DNA of 64,000 bases from Isoetes taiwanensis (taxonomy: Eukaryota > Streptophyta > Lycopodiopsida > Isoetales > Isoetaceae). The stretch is taken from positions 2,294,728 to 2,358,727 of the forward strand of contig JAJEKV010000022.1 in assembly GCA_021234155.1 (NCBI GenBank), written 5' to 3'. The notes beneath the pieces are model-generated. The model searched no databases. It saw nothing but the letters and a program-made list of their open reading frames with translations, and was not told the origin of the DNA. The stretch's first letter is position 1. Each line of letters starts with the position of its first letter. The position numbers and the translations under genes are program-made. Positions 10,966 to 21,299 of this stretch are shown here, piece after piece.

Positions 10966-11569
10966 CAAAACATATTTCCAACTTTTGGACTTCCTGTGTC
11001 CATTGTAAGTGATCGGGACACTAAGTTCACGGGTCACTTCTGGAGAGATCTCATGAAAGGATTGAGGATCCGATTATACATGAGTAGTGGAAATCATCCA
11101 CAGATGGACGGGCAAACTGAGCGTATAAACATGAGCTTAGAGGATATGTTGCGAAGTTTTGTCCACGAGAAGCAGTCTAGGTGGGAAGACTATTTACCCT
11201 ATCTAGAGTTCGCTTATAATAATAGCCATCCAGGAATTCAGATGACTCCCTTTGTGGCTATGATGGGCCGGGAAAACAGTGTACGAGTTGAACTTACCAC
11301 AGCAAGTAGGGATCCATCCTGTGTTTCATGTAAGTCGGCTGAAGAAGGCTATGCTGGATACCGCTAACGTGGTTAGTCTGCAAAGTATACCGATCGTCTT
11401 AAACTCTTTTGTAACGCCAGAACGTCTTTTGGATAAAAGAGTTCGACAGCTGCGCAATAGAGATGTGGTAGAACATTTGGTTCAGTGGCAGGACCAGTCT
11501 CCTGAGGATGCCACCTGGGAGATGGAGGAATTTGTGCAGCAGTTCCCTCATCTAAAGGATCAACCTTGA
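10966..11569 (+). pseudogene. Ty3-gypsy integrase and chromodomain remnant
   Basis: From 10966 the frame reads the C-terminal half of a gypsy integrase core (GLPVSIVSDRDTKF, HPQMDGQTERIN, LPYLEFAYNN). The core runs to about 11275. It is then joined, in the next frame, to the far C-terminus of the same polyprotein: IHPVFHVSRLKKAM and a chromodomain ending DATWEMEEFVQQFPHL (11279-11569). The roughly 90 residues normally between these parts are missing, and the frame shifts at the join, so this copy is defective. Stop at 11567-11569, followed by a polypurine tract and the LTR. Confidence 0.88.
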
Positions 11570-11580
11570 GGGCAAGGTCC

Positions 11581-11595
11581 AAAAGAAGGGGGAGG
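11581..11595 (+). other. Polypurine tract
   Basis: AAAAGAAGGGGGAGG lies two bases before the LTR start and just after the gypsy stop codon. This is the standard plus-strand priming site of an LTR retrotransposon. Confidence 0.8.
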
Positions 11596-11597
11596 TA

Positions 11598-12558
11598 TGT
11601 TACAGGTGCTCCCAAGGGCATAGCCAGAATCGGGCCCTTGACTGACGTTCATGTGCACGGGGGTACTATTGGTCACGATTGCCGGGCAGTTGTGATTTAA
11701 TGGGCCATATTGACTGTAACCAGTCTATGGTGACGAGAAGCGGAATAAGGGGTAGTAATGGCTAGCGGCGGGTAATGGTTCGTTAGGGGGCGCTAATATT
11801 ACTAAATATTAACGCGGAAGGAGCTAGCAGGGTTTGCCGAGACAGAAGACCTATATGGTTGCATGATTAACATTAGTATATTAATGTTAATGTAACTTGT
11901 ATAGGCACTAGGGGCCAATGTTATTAACATGTAAGAAAAATAAGTTAGCTATGGTTTAAATAAACCATTAAAGGAATACGTGGCAGCAAACGATTGGGTG
12001 GGTCATGAAATCTGATATGTATCAGAGGAAACGAGTTTGTGGAAGGAATCCGCCTGCCAGATCTCTAAGTTAAATTGTAGAGCATGGAATCAGATGGAAT
12101 AAAAGCCTAGGCAGGCCGGTTTTGGGCAGATAAGACTGCCAGCAAACTCAAGTTGGCAGATTATAAAGCCTACAGGAAGAATTCGAGCAAAGGACAGAAA
12201 CCAGGTAAAAGGAATTGGAGGTCGATTCAGTTGTGATAGCTCTCTGATTGATTCAAGACTTAAACTGTGGTCGGATTTGCAGCCTAACGCTGTGTTTGTA
12301 ATCCCAAGGCAGATTGCTACTGCCAAGGATCGATTTGGGTTGAGCAACCGGTAGGTGCTTACCTCGGAAGGATTCTTTGAAGGAATCAGGGCTGTTGTGA
12401 AGACTTCACACAACAGCAAGCCAATAGGGTCAGGTGGGGGATCAGGGATCCAAGGTGTGGGCGGTTTTGACCGGCATAGCAACGCGGGCAAGGGTTTTCA
12501 ATTGGGAAAATTTTGTTGAGCAAGGGTTTTCCTTTGGGAAAATTTTGTTGCTGTAACA
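11598..12558 (+). mobile_element. Ty3-gypsy 3' LTR, 961 bp
   Basis: The LTR begins TGTTACAG and ends CTGTAACA, a perfect 8-bp inverted pair with the canonical TG...CA ends. It follows the polypurine tract directly. Near its end a 32-bp unit (CAAGGGTTTTC with GGGAAAATTTTGTTG) is repeated in tandem at 12489-12552. No 5' LTR is visible in the window. Open frames inside are not supported as genes. Confidence 0.85.
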
Positions 12559-13067
12559 TGAGTCCACCATCAGGGCATGCTGCTTTTGATGGTAATGCAA
12601 AAGTGAACAAGTACATATTTTATTTCTCTTGCCATTTGCCATTGTTCCGCAGTTTGCAATGATATGTTTGTCTAGTTTGAAAATGTTTAGCTAGAACCTT
12701 TATATAGAACCATTCCCACACGTGCAACTTATATTTTTAGATATGCACAACAAATAGATGCAAACCAGCTTGTTGCCTGCACCTAAAGCCGCAGTAAATG
12801 TGAAAATCAAATTTGCAAATTGTTGCAGATGATGTCAAACGTTCTCATGGTGCAGTCATTAGTGATCTTGAAAAGGAGCAACTATTTTACTTTTGAGCTC
12901 GAGGGATAGACTTGGAAACAACCTATAGTACTCTAGTTTATTCATTTGGCATGGAAGTAATTTGCCAGATTAGGTTTAAAGACTTGCAGAAGAGAATAGA
13001 ACTTGTTGAAGGCATGCTGATGAAGCTAATTAGACTTTAACAACATGATTATTAGGCACTATTGCCT
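12559..13067. other. No gene recognised
   Basis: Flank of the gypsy LTR. The first bases, TGAGT, would be one side of its 5-bp target duplication. No coding content seen. Confidence 0.4.
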
Positions 13068-13108
13068 ATTCTAGGGAAAGGTCCTTATGCACAAATATCA
13101 ACATCCGA
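13068..13108 (+). repeat. 41-bp direct repeat, copy 1
   Basis: Identical to 14230-14270 over 41 bp, beginning ATTCTAGGGAAAGGTCC and ending ATCAACATCCGA. At the second site it directly continues the hairpin arm of the 217-bp repeat. Confidence 0.8.
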
Positions 13109-13449
13109 AGTGAAGTGGTGTTCCATTGAGCTGAATGAAAAAATAGTACAATGACCCATGGGGAAACAAACTGATGAATCCCAAAATGAGTGAAGAGGGG
13201 AACAAAATGATGAACCCCAATGGGTAAAAAAACACAAGCTTGGGTTAGACCACCCAACGTATAAGATAATTGTGTACAATGAGTACAGGCCCCCACAAAG
13301 AACATCTAGAAGGCCGTTGTACTGTAATGCTCTCAAACTGCAACAACTGCAAAAAATCAAGTCGCGCTACCCATCCAAGCAGTGACTCAAATCCGCCCCG
13401 CTAAGATACTGCTCCATGCGTCCCACCTGGCCACTAGTATAAAAAATAG

Positions 13450-13890
13450 CCACATGCACATCAGAGAGCTCCAAACTGCAAGACCAAACCACATGAGATT
13501 GTCAACTATGTTAGAAGCCATCTACGGGCCAAGAGTAAGTAAGCTACAAAGTGGGACTAGAAATACAAGAGCACAATATCAAAATGGAAAAGATGATCCA
13601 TGAGGATCCCCAGAAACCACGAGGCTACGCCGAGATAGGGAAATCTAGGCTCGACCCAGATGCATAAAGAAAGCAGCTTCATGCACATCAGTGAGCTCCA
13701 AACTGCAAGACCGAACCATATGCGATTATCAAATGTGTTAGAAGCCATCCACGGGCCAAAAGTCAGCAAACTATAAAGTCGGAATTACAAGAGCATAATG
13801 TTGCAAATTGAAGAGATGATCCATAATGATCCTCGGAAGCCACGGGGCTACGCCGAGATAAGAACAATATATATGTTGGCCCGACCCAGG
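13450..13890 (+). repeat. Tandem duplication, period about 229 bp
   Basis: Two units share ATGCACATCAG, GAGCTCCAAACTGCAAGACC, GTTAGAAGCCATC and GCTACGCCGAGATA in order (unit 1 from about 13450, unit 2 from about 13679). Diverged by roughly one base in ten by eye. Non-coding. Confidence 0.75.
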
Positions 13891-14015
13891 GGGGCTTCCC
13901 CTTGGTGCCCTCCAGAAGCGCCATGTGCTACGCTGGGAAAAAATGCAAAAGCCCATCGGCCAACACTGAACAAAAAGTAAAACCCATATAGGAGAGTAAG
14001 AGGTGGGAGGGGGGG

Positions 14016-14232
14016 AACTCCGTACAACAACAAGATTCAGCTCAGAGGAAACGCCGATGAGGAATGCAGGAAGACACAAGGCTTTTATGGGAGAAAAGGC
14101 CAAAGAAAGCCTGCGCTATAGCAGGCTTGTGCCAAAGAAAGCTTGGATCCAAAAGCAGAGCTGGCGCCAAAACTGGCGTCCCTTTCCCTAGAATGATGGT
14201 TCTCTTCTATATAAGAAGAGAACCATTGCATT
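14016..14232 (+). repeat. 217-bp near-identical direct repeat, copy 1
   Basis: Matches 21083-21299 with one difference noticed by eye over 217 bp. It contains AACGCCGATGAGGAATGCAG and a CTTCTATATAAGAAG centre. Its right end is half of a hairpin that is complete only in this copy. Much less diverged than other repeats of the block, so it moved or was duplicated recently. Confidence 0.88.
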
Positions 14233-14243
14233 CTAGGGAAAGG
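14181..14243 (+). repeat. 63-nt hairpin with 28 paired positions
   Basis: Outer arms CCTTTCCCTAGAATG and CATTCTAGGGAAAGG (15 bp) and inner arms ATGGTTCTCTTCT and AGAAGAGAACCAT (13 bp) are perfectly complementary around an ATATA loop, with a 2-nt bulge. In the 21-kb copy the right outer arm is cut off after CATT. The structure resembles a foldback transposon end. Confidence 0.85.
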
Positions 14244-14270
14244 TCCTTATGCACAAATATCAACATCCGA
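14230..14270 (+). repeat. 41-bp direct repeat, copy 2
   Basis: Second copy of 13068-13108, identical over 41 bp. It overlaps the right outer hairpin arm of the 217-bp repeat. Confidence 0.8.
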
Positions 14271-15282
14271 CACAAAGAGGAACCTCCCTCAAACCCCATC
14301 ATAGATTGAGACCACGAGAGATTGTAAGGCACACTGCTAGGAAAGTGTAACGACCATGAGATGAGGTGGGATGCCACTGCAAATAGAGGGGAAGGGGCTC
14401 AAGAAACCCTGAGACAACTAGACTGCACAAGGCAAAGAAGGCATGAAAATCGAACACAAACAAGATCTATGGCCATCACCAAAGCACATGAAATCAAAAT
14501 TGTAGAACCAACGTACCCAACAAAATACAGAGAATACCTAACGACAAGACGCTATGGAAGTAAGAACAAACATACCTAACTTATATTATTCATGCAGAAC
14601 AGACTCAAGCGAACTTTCATGAAGACAATGCAAACCCCCTAATAAGAAAGACCAAAACCATGCACCATGGAATTATAAAAAGAGAAGACATCAAGACCGG
14701 ACATAGTCAACAAGCTAACAAAGAGCACCTGGAACTAAAATTAAAGAATCAACGTACCAGTAGTGAACAACAGTGAATACTATAATGACAAAAACACTAC
14801 AACAAACAAGGACCTAAAACCTAAACATATACGATACATGCATAACCAGTCCAAACAAACTTTAAAAAATAGAAACAACATAACCCATGGGAACAAGACG
14901 AAAGGGACCTCGAGACACGAACAAAAAAGTTTCATAAGGTGGCAGAACAATTATGCAATTGAGAACACCGGTAGATGATGCCACAGAGTCAGCGAGGATG
15001 GGATCAACGCCAAGATGAGGAATGGATGAAGAAAACTGAGGGCAACCTGAAACAAGAACCATTTACGAATGCAAGACAACGGACCACAAGAACCACTACA
15101 ACATGCACGAATCTGCAAAGATGCAACCACATTTTGAAATTTAAACGACAGGCCAAAAGAGAGAATATCACGGGAAAAAGGGAACAGCAAACAACTCCTT
15201 TAGTCTTTAAGAGGTCAACACAGAAAAGGCATGACGACTAGACCAACAAGGCAAGAAGAACTACGTCAAATCAAGGGGCAGA

Positions 15283-16292
15283 CAAAGGAGGGAATCAAGA
15301 CAATAGCAGAGCAAAGATGTATTTTAAGGGATAAAATGGAAACAAGAGGAAAGGAATAAACATAGGGTGAAAAAAGACAAACAGGAGACCAGAATGAAAT
15401 GGATAGAAAAAAGGGATCGAGAATAGCAAACAAAGCAAAACGAGACAAAATGGCTGAGGACACAAAATGGAAATAACTGAAGGCCCTCAAAGGCACTAAT
15501 GAGACACTAAGAATCTATGACAAAGAGCGAGTATAGGCCCCCATAAGGGCATCCATGAGAACCACTGAGAACATATGAGAATATTGGAGTAAAAGAACAA
15601 GTAGAGCAACAACAATAAATAGCAAGAACAAATTCATGAATGTATACCCACATACATCACGGATCCAAGCGAATTTTCAACGTAGAAACAACGATAGGGA
15701 CCTTGAGATTCAAGAACAATCCATAGGACTGGACCAAAGAACCCATTATGGTGAGAGAAAGATGGAGAAAGATGGGTGCTATATGACATCGTCGGAAGAA
15801 GCAGAGTGAAGAGAACAACTCGGTGAACAACATGCAAATTTGGTTGACGAGGGTAACCCGATCACTGAGACCAACAAGAATAAAAAAGGCTAAGCAAGGT
15901 GGATACAACAACTGGGGTCAACATAGTAAAACGACATAATGATTGGACACCGCCAGGGCAAAAAAGCACTATGATGAGACAAGAGGCGGGCAAAGGAGTG
16001 AGTCAAGACAATAGAAGAGCCAAGACGTTTCAAGAGATAAAATGAACAAACAAAGAGGAAAGGGACAATATGCAAAATGAAAAAAGAGAGGAATACGAGA
16101 TTATAATGAAATGGATGGAATAAGGGACTAGGAATAGAGGAACAGAACAAATTGGGACAAAGGAGCTAAGGCCACAAATGCAAATAAAGCCCTCGAAGGC
16201 ATTCACGAGAAACTAAGAATCAATGATAAAAGAGAAGAGTATGGGCCCTCATAAGGGCATCCAAAGAACAATTGAGAACATATGAGAAACAA
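15283..16292 (+). repeat. Near-tandem duplication, period about 705 bp
   Basis: Unit 1 (about 15283-15585) and unit 2 (about 15988-16292) share, in order, AATCAAGACAATAG, AATGAAATGGAT, CATAAGGGCATCCA and GAGAACATATGAGAA. Diverged by substitutions and indels. No coding function. Confidence 0.7.
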
Positions 16293-18355
16293 GCATGCAC
16301 TTATCTATACATACACCTAGAAACAAAGCTCAAGAACCTTAGAGCAAAAAAGGGAAGCAAAGCAAATGAAATGGATGAAGAAATGGGATAAAGAAAAGAG
16401 GCACTAGAAAACCGCTCTGAAATGGAAAGGCGAGGGAAATAAATTGGGCAATCGAACAAACTACAACTGAAAAGACCAGGGAAAAAGTACGAGTGAGAGG
16501 AACAAATCATGCATGTGCAAGTGAACAAATTACTGCTGAGAAATCATGAGACAAGAATGCTAAGAGCAATCAGACAGATGGGACAACTCAGGACAACTCG
16601 GACAAGCAGAGCAGTGTAACGACGTATGGAAGCAACTCAAGCACAACCCGGACTGCAAGAGCTAGGACTCAAGGGCACCATAAGAGCTCAACGAGACAAA
16701 TGGAACAAAAAGTCAACAAAAAGGGAATAATGGACGTCATGTAGTAAAGGGAACGAGTAAAGGCAGTGGAAAGAAGCCAATGAACCAAAAGAATTGAAGG
16801 GGCACATGGCTCGGTGGTCATCACAAGTACAAGGAACTAGCCACATAAAGGAATATAAAAGAAATTTGCAACTAAATGTCACAAGCACCAATGCAGCAAG
16901 AATGCAATAGCTCAACCCATACAAAATACAAACTGAGATATGGCACTGGCAAAAGCCATGCATAAATGAGCCAAATGATTCTAGCAAATACCACCAATTG
17001 TAAAACTCCTGCAAAACGACCAAATGTAAGCGACCACCACAAATGGTACCAATAGACCAACGACGGGGAAACCTGAGACCCTAAGCAAAAAAGGACCACA
17101 TCTAAGTATGGAAGCAAAGCGCATTAAAAGGACTAATTGCGGTAGAAAATAGACGTTATGGACCACAACCATGTCTACGAGATAGAAAGTGTTGAGAATA
17201 ACCAAAAGCAACATGGCATGAACTAACATGAATCACCAACTCATAACGAATGCAGCTATGGAAAAGTTCAAGAGTAGAAAAAATGCTAGACTATCCCAAA
17301 TGGAGAAGGTTATATACAAGATACTGGAAATACCTGACTCGCCCGACAACTCGTGCTAAAGTCCTTAGGTCGAGTGTCAAAATGTCAACAAAAAGGGGGC
17401 AACCGGCATGTGTTGATTAAATACAGGATATAGTGAGAAATTGCCAAAAATGCAATGAAGCAACTAAAATGCAAAACTGACTTGGCGTAAAATAGCAACA
17501 TACAAAGTAGTTAGCACCTTGTTGAACTATTGTGGACAAAGAGTTGACAACGATCCCCATCAATGTCCACTAGAGATGGCACCACCCCTTCGTAATGGCA
17601 AGACGAAAAATACCAAGAAGCCAGTCTGACATCGACCCCTCTAGTCGCCAAGTCAAAAAATGATTCTTATCTGCATCTACTCGAGATGCCCTCCCCAACC
17701 GAACCATAGCTCGAATCTCTCCACACCAAGAACCCTGCAACTAAAACCAACGAAGGCTATAAACTGTCAACATTCGCAAAAAGAGGGAACCATACATGGG
17801 CAGACCACCAAAGGAAAAAACCATCAACTCTGACAAATATCCTAATCTAAACATCAACTGGCCCAAGGGAACCTGACAAAACCCAACATCTAACAACCCT
17901 ACTTTTACTCAATACGTAACTTACAAAACAAGACGGGGTTCCAAACCTTCAAATCCGAAAGCGAGAGCAAAAAGGACATAAAATAGACCACCAAAGAGAG
18001 AACCTATCACTCAGACGAACATACTCACTCAAACACGCCAATCACCACTAAAGACTAGTAGGACTAGTCAATTTTAAATGAAGGTAAACAAGAAATAAGA
18101 TAGGCAACAAGAAGATACAGCAAGAAAGGAAACAGAAGCAAATGAAATGGATGGAGAAATGTGATTAAGACAAAAGGACCAGAGCACAACAAATCAGAAG
18201 ATATCGAGGAATCAAAAACCAAACGAAGGGGACATCGTGAGATACATGGAGTAAGAACAAATAGAGCAATGGGTACCACCGATGCAGCAAAGGTTGAATG
18301 GGACGAGACATTCATGCAAAAGGGAAGGAAGAAGGAGGGAAAGTCATGAGGTAAG

Positions 18356-18381
18356 AGAAAGAAAGAAAGAAAGAAAGAAAT
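18356..18381 (+). repeat. GAAA microsatellite
   Basis: About six GAAA units in a row. Consistent with the purine bias of the surrounding block. Confidence 0.9.
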
Positions 18382-19476
18382 AGAGCAAGCATCAAGAGTA
18401 CCAAATGAAACTAAAGGCCGGAGAGAATGGAGAGAAATGAGCCACTTCTAACTAAACCAATGAAACATGTAATCGCATAAATAAATTAGCGATGACGGGG
18501 AACCCCATAACCTGCAGAAGGAGATCAACAAATTCCAAGAAGAAAACAATGTAAAATGGACAAACAAATGAGCATCCCTTAAGAAACCTATGATGCCAAG
18601 GATGCTACCATAGACTGCAAAGATAGAAATACATGGAATACCCAAGCAAAGAATTAAACATACGACTGAAGTCATTTATGCCCAAATGGATGCTCCCACC
18701 CTCAAGTCAAACTAAATGAAGGCGGACAAGGAAAAAGATCAGCAACAAAGAGTAGATAAGCCGCCAAATGACAACAAACAACCACAACAATTATAGTTAG
18801 CCAAATGCAAACCGACTCAAGGAAAAGAACTAAACGACTCCGCAAAAACGAGCAATGATCCATAATTTATACACCAACGAATACATACAAGTAAGAAAGC
18901 AAAAAAGTATGTTGACACATAAGAGGGTCAATCTAGGGACTGCAACCTATAAATTACGAGGTTGGGCATCATAAAAACGGCCGCCCTAAAAAGCTGAAAA
19001 ATGAATAAATAACACGCAGGCCATTGATGGAAAAAAATGACAATACGACAACTATCCACCCAACTAAAGATTGACCCAAAAAATGAAATCCAATGAAACA
19101 CGAAAGACAATCCCAAGGTCGAGTCGGAGGCACACCAAACAAAAACTGGAAAAAATGCGACCCCAACTCCAAAAATACAACAACACTACAAGCGTAAAGG
19201 GACGCACAAAACCAAAACAAGCACCGGTAAACCAACCACGAACCCCTAGACGACAACGCATCATACATCCAAGCAACACACCGACCAACCGAACAAAAAC
19301 CAGAAAAGCAACCAAAGAGTACTATGCACCGAACCTAACATGACCCCTGCAGAAACTAGACATCCAAGGGAACGACAAAGCAAAACAAGGACCGACTCTA
19401 GACCCCAAACACCTACGAAAAAGACGCCAGAAACAACAAAAAAAAAAGGAAGAGGGAGGGAAGGGACCAATCTATG

Positions 19477-19855
19477 CACAAGAACTTTTGTTATGAATGT
19501 TTAATAAAATACGCACCAAGGACCCTTGATTATAATGTTTTTAGCATGAGGTTTAATGTTTGTAATATAAGGGGGCACAAACGACCTATGTGTGGTGTCA
19601 AACAACAAGGGAAAGATGAGGCAAGAACTCGACTGACCAAACTTAACACCGAAACATAACCATGCACAGGGTTCGACCTATGTAAGGACCTTTTATGATT
19701 AATGTTTAATAAGTTATGCACAAGATTCTCTGTTATAATGTTTAGAACCCGTGATTTAAGGTTTATAACATAAGGGGGCATAAACGACCTATGCATGGCG
19801 TCAAACAACAAGGGAAAGACGAGGCGAGCACTAGACTGACCAAACTCAACATATA
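19477..19855 (+). repeat. Tandem duplication, period about 206 bp
   Basis: Unit 1 (about 19477-19640) and unit 2 (about 19683-19855) share ATTATAATGTTT, ATAAGGGGGCA, AACGACCTATG and TCAAACAACAAGGGAAAGA. Non-coding. Confidence 0.8.
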
Positions 19856-20236
19856 AATTATTCTAACCATACAAATAAGACCCCAAGCCCAGGCACAACC
19901 TCTAAGAAACACCATAATTCGACCTAAAACAATACAAACATAAAGCTACAACTTTTTAAATCTAGAATTAAGGGATATCGGGAGTCGGACACCCCATGCA
20001 ATTTATAGCCCAAAACATTTGGCGGGGAAACCAGACCCCAGTAACCCCAAAAAGCAAATCAGCACAGGTCATCCTGCGGACGAATCAACGGCGGCCGACC
20101 TCAGATCGATCTGCCCAGATAGCCAATCCCAATGGGTGATGCTAGGGCAGTCGGATGGGCTAGATGCAGGCCGAGGCAGGGCCTGTGATGAAAAAGAGAA
20201 GGCAAGACAAGGCAGAGGTTATAGCTGGCTAGGGCA

Positions 20237-20388
20237 CAGAAGCGAAGAGCATGATGCTGGGAAAAAAACATATCATAACTGGGGCAGAAAGCGCGGCGAC
20301 CACAAACATGCACATCCAGAAGCGAAAAGCATGCTGGGAAAAAACATATTTTAACTGTGGCAGAGAGTGAGGCGACCATCAACATGCA
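20237..20388 (+). repeat. 76-bp tandem duplication
   Basis: Two units with AGAAGCGAAAAGCATG, CTGGGAAAAAACATAT and GGCGACCA...AACATGCAC. A minus-strand frame of 227 codons overlaps this and the next repeat; I treat it as fortuitous. Confidence 0.8.
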
Positions 20389-20664
20389 CACACGAGAGGA
20401 ACAGAGAGCAAGTAAGATTTCACTTTCATTCAGGATCGGTTTTTCAGTAAGCACCATCGATTCCATGAGGAAGCAGATCATAACTTGAGCCCAATCCACC
20501 TGACCACAATCAAGGGACACAGTACCTGTACAGAGCCGAAAACCTCTCAGATCGAAATTAAAATGATCAATCACAACAAACCTAGAGAAGCAGAGACGCA
20601 AGAATTGAGTAGAAGAAATCGACATGGCCACAATGCTAACAACACAAATCCAGCAACGTCCATA

Positions 20665-20957
20665 GATGAATGCAGCAACACCACAGAGGATATCATTGGA
20701 AACGCATGCTGAGATCAAAAGCAAAAGATCTAGAACAGAATTAGCATCAAAGGTGAGAGCCGCAGATGAATGCAGCAGCACCACAGAGGATATTATTGGA
20801 AAAGCATGATGAGATCAAAAGTAAAAGATCTAGAATGGAATTAGCATCAAAGGTGAGAGCCACAGATGAATGCAGCAGCACCACAGAGGATATCATTGGA
20901 AAAGCATGCTGAGATCAAAAGCAAAAGATCTAGAATGGAATTAGCATCAAAGGTGAA
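20665..20957 (+). repeat. Three tandem units of exactly 100 bp
   Basis: Units begin GATGAATGCAGCA at 20665, 20765 and 20865 and each contains CACCACAGAGGATAT and AAGATCTAGAA. Only a few substitutions separate them, so the array is young. The third unit breaks off after AAGGTGA. Confidence 0.9.
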
Positions 20958-21082
20958 CAATTATGTTCTGGGACCAGATCCTCAGGTAGCATAATCGATC
21001 CTAAAGCGCAAGTGCCCCCCCAGACCAATCCATCCTATGCATAATCAAGAAGCAGCACCAGTGTAGGAATCAATGTAGGGAA

Positions 21083-21299
21083 AACTCCGTACAACAACAA
21101 GATTCAGCTCAGAGGAAACGCCGATGAGGAATGCAGGAAGACACAAGGCTTTTATGGGAGAAAAGGCCAAAGAAAGCCTGCGCTATAGCAAGCTTGTGCC
21201 AAAGAAAGCTTGGATCCAAAAGCAGAGCTGGCGCCAAAACTGGCGTCCCTTTCCCTAGAATGATGGTTCTCTTCTATATAAGAAGAGAACCATTGCATT
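21083..21299 (+). repeat. 217-bp near-identical direct repeat, copy 2
   Basis: Same orientation as 14016-14232, starting AACTCCGTACAACAACAAG. It ends within the hairpin, after CATTGCATT, and then runs into unrelated sequence. Together the copies bracket about 6.85 kb of the A-rich block. Confidence 0.88.

Larger units (their letters stand above)
13109..20400. other. A- and purine-rich strand-asymmetric block without genes
   Basis: The plus strand is strongly enriched in A and purines over about 7 kb; for example 16081-16140 contains 29 A, 19 G, 10 T and 2 C. The minus strand is therefore T-rich and yields many hydrophobic-looking open frames that I do not accept as genes. Internally it is built of old tandem or near-tandem duplications listed separately. 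A-rich sense strands are typical of retroelement internal regions, but no gag, pol, primer site or LTR is recognisable. Confidence 0.65.

Noticed and set aside
16301-17229. Long minus-strand frames resembling membrane proteins
   Set aside because: T-rich complement of an A-rich block produces hydrophobic runs; no conserved motif and no splice signals.
20101-20784. 227-codon minus-strand frame
   Set aside because: It runs through two tandem repeat arrays and the A-rich block, where the opposite strand has few stops by composition. No domain, odd hydrophobic content.
20665-20957. Regular 100-bp direct repeats considered as a CRISPR-like array
   Set aside because: Whole unit is repeated without unique spacers, and this is plant nuclear DNA.
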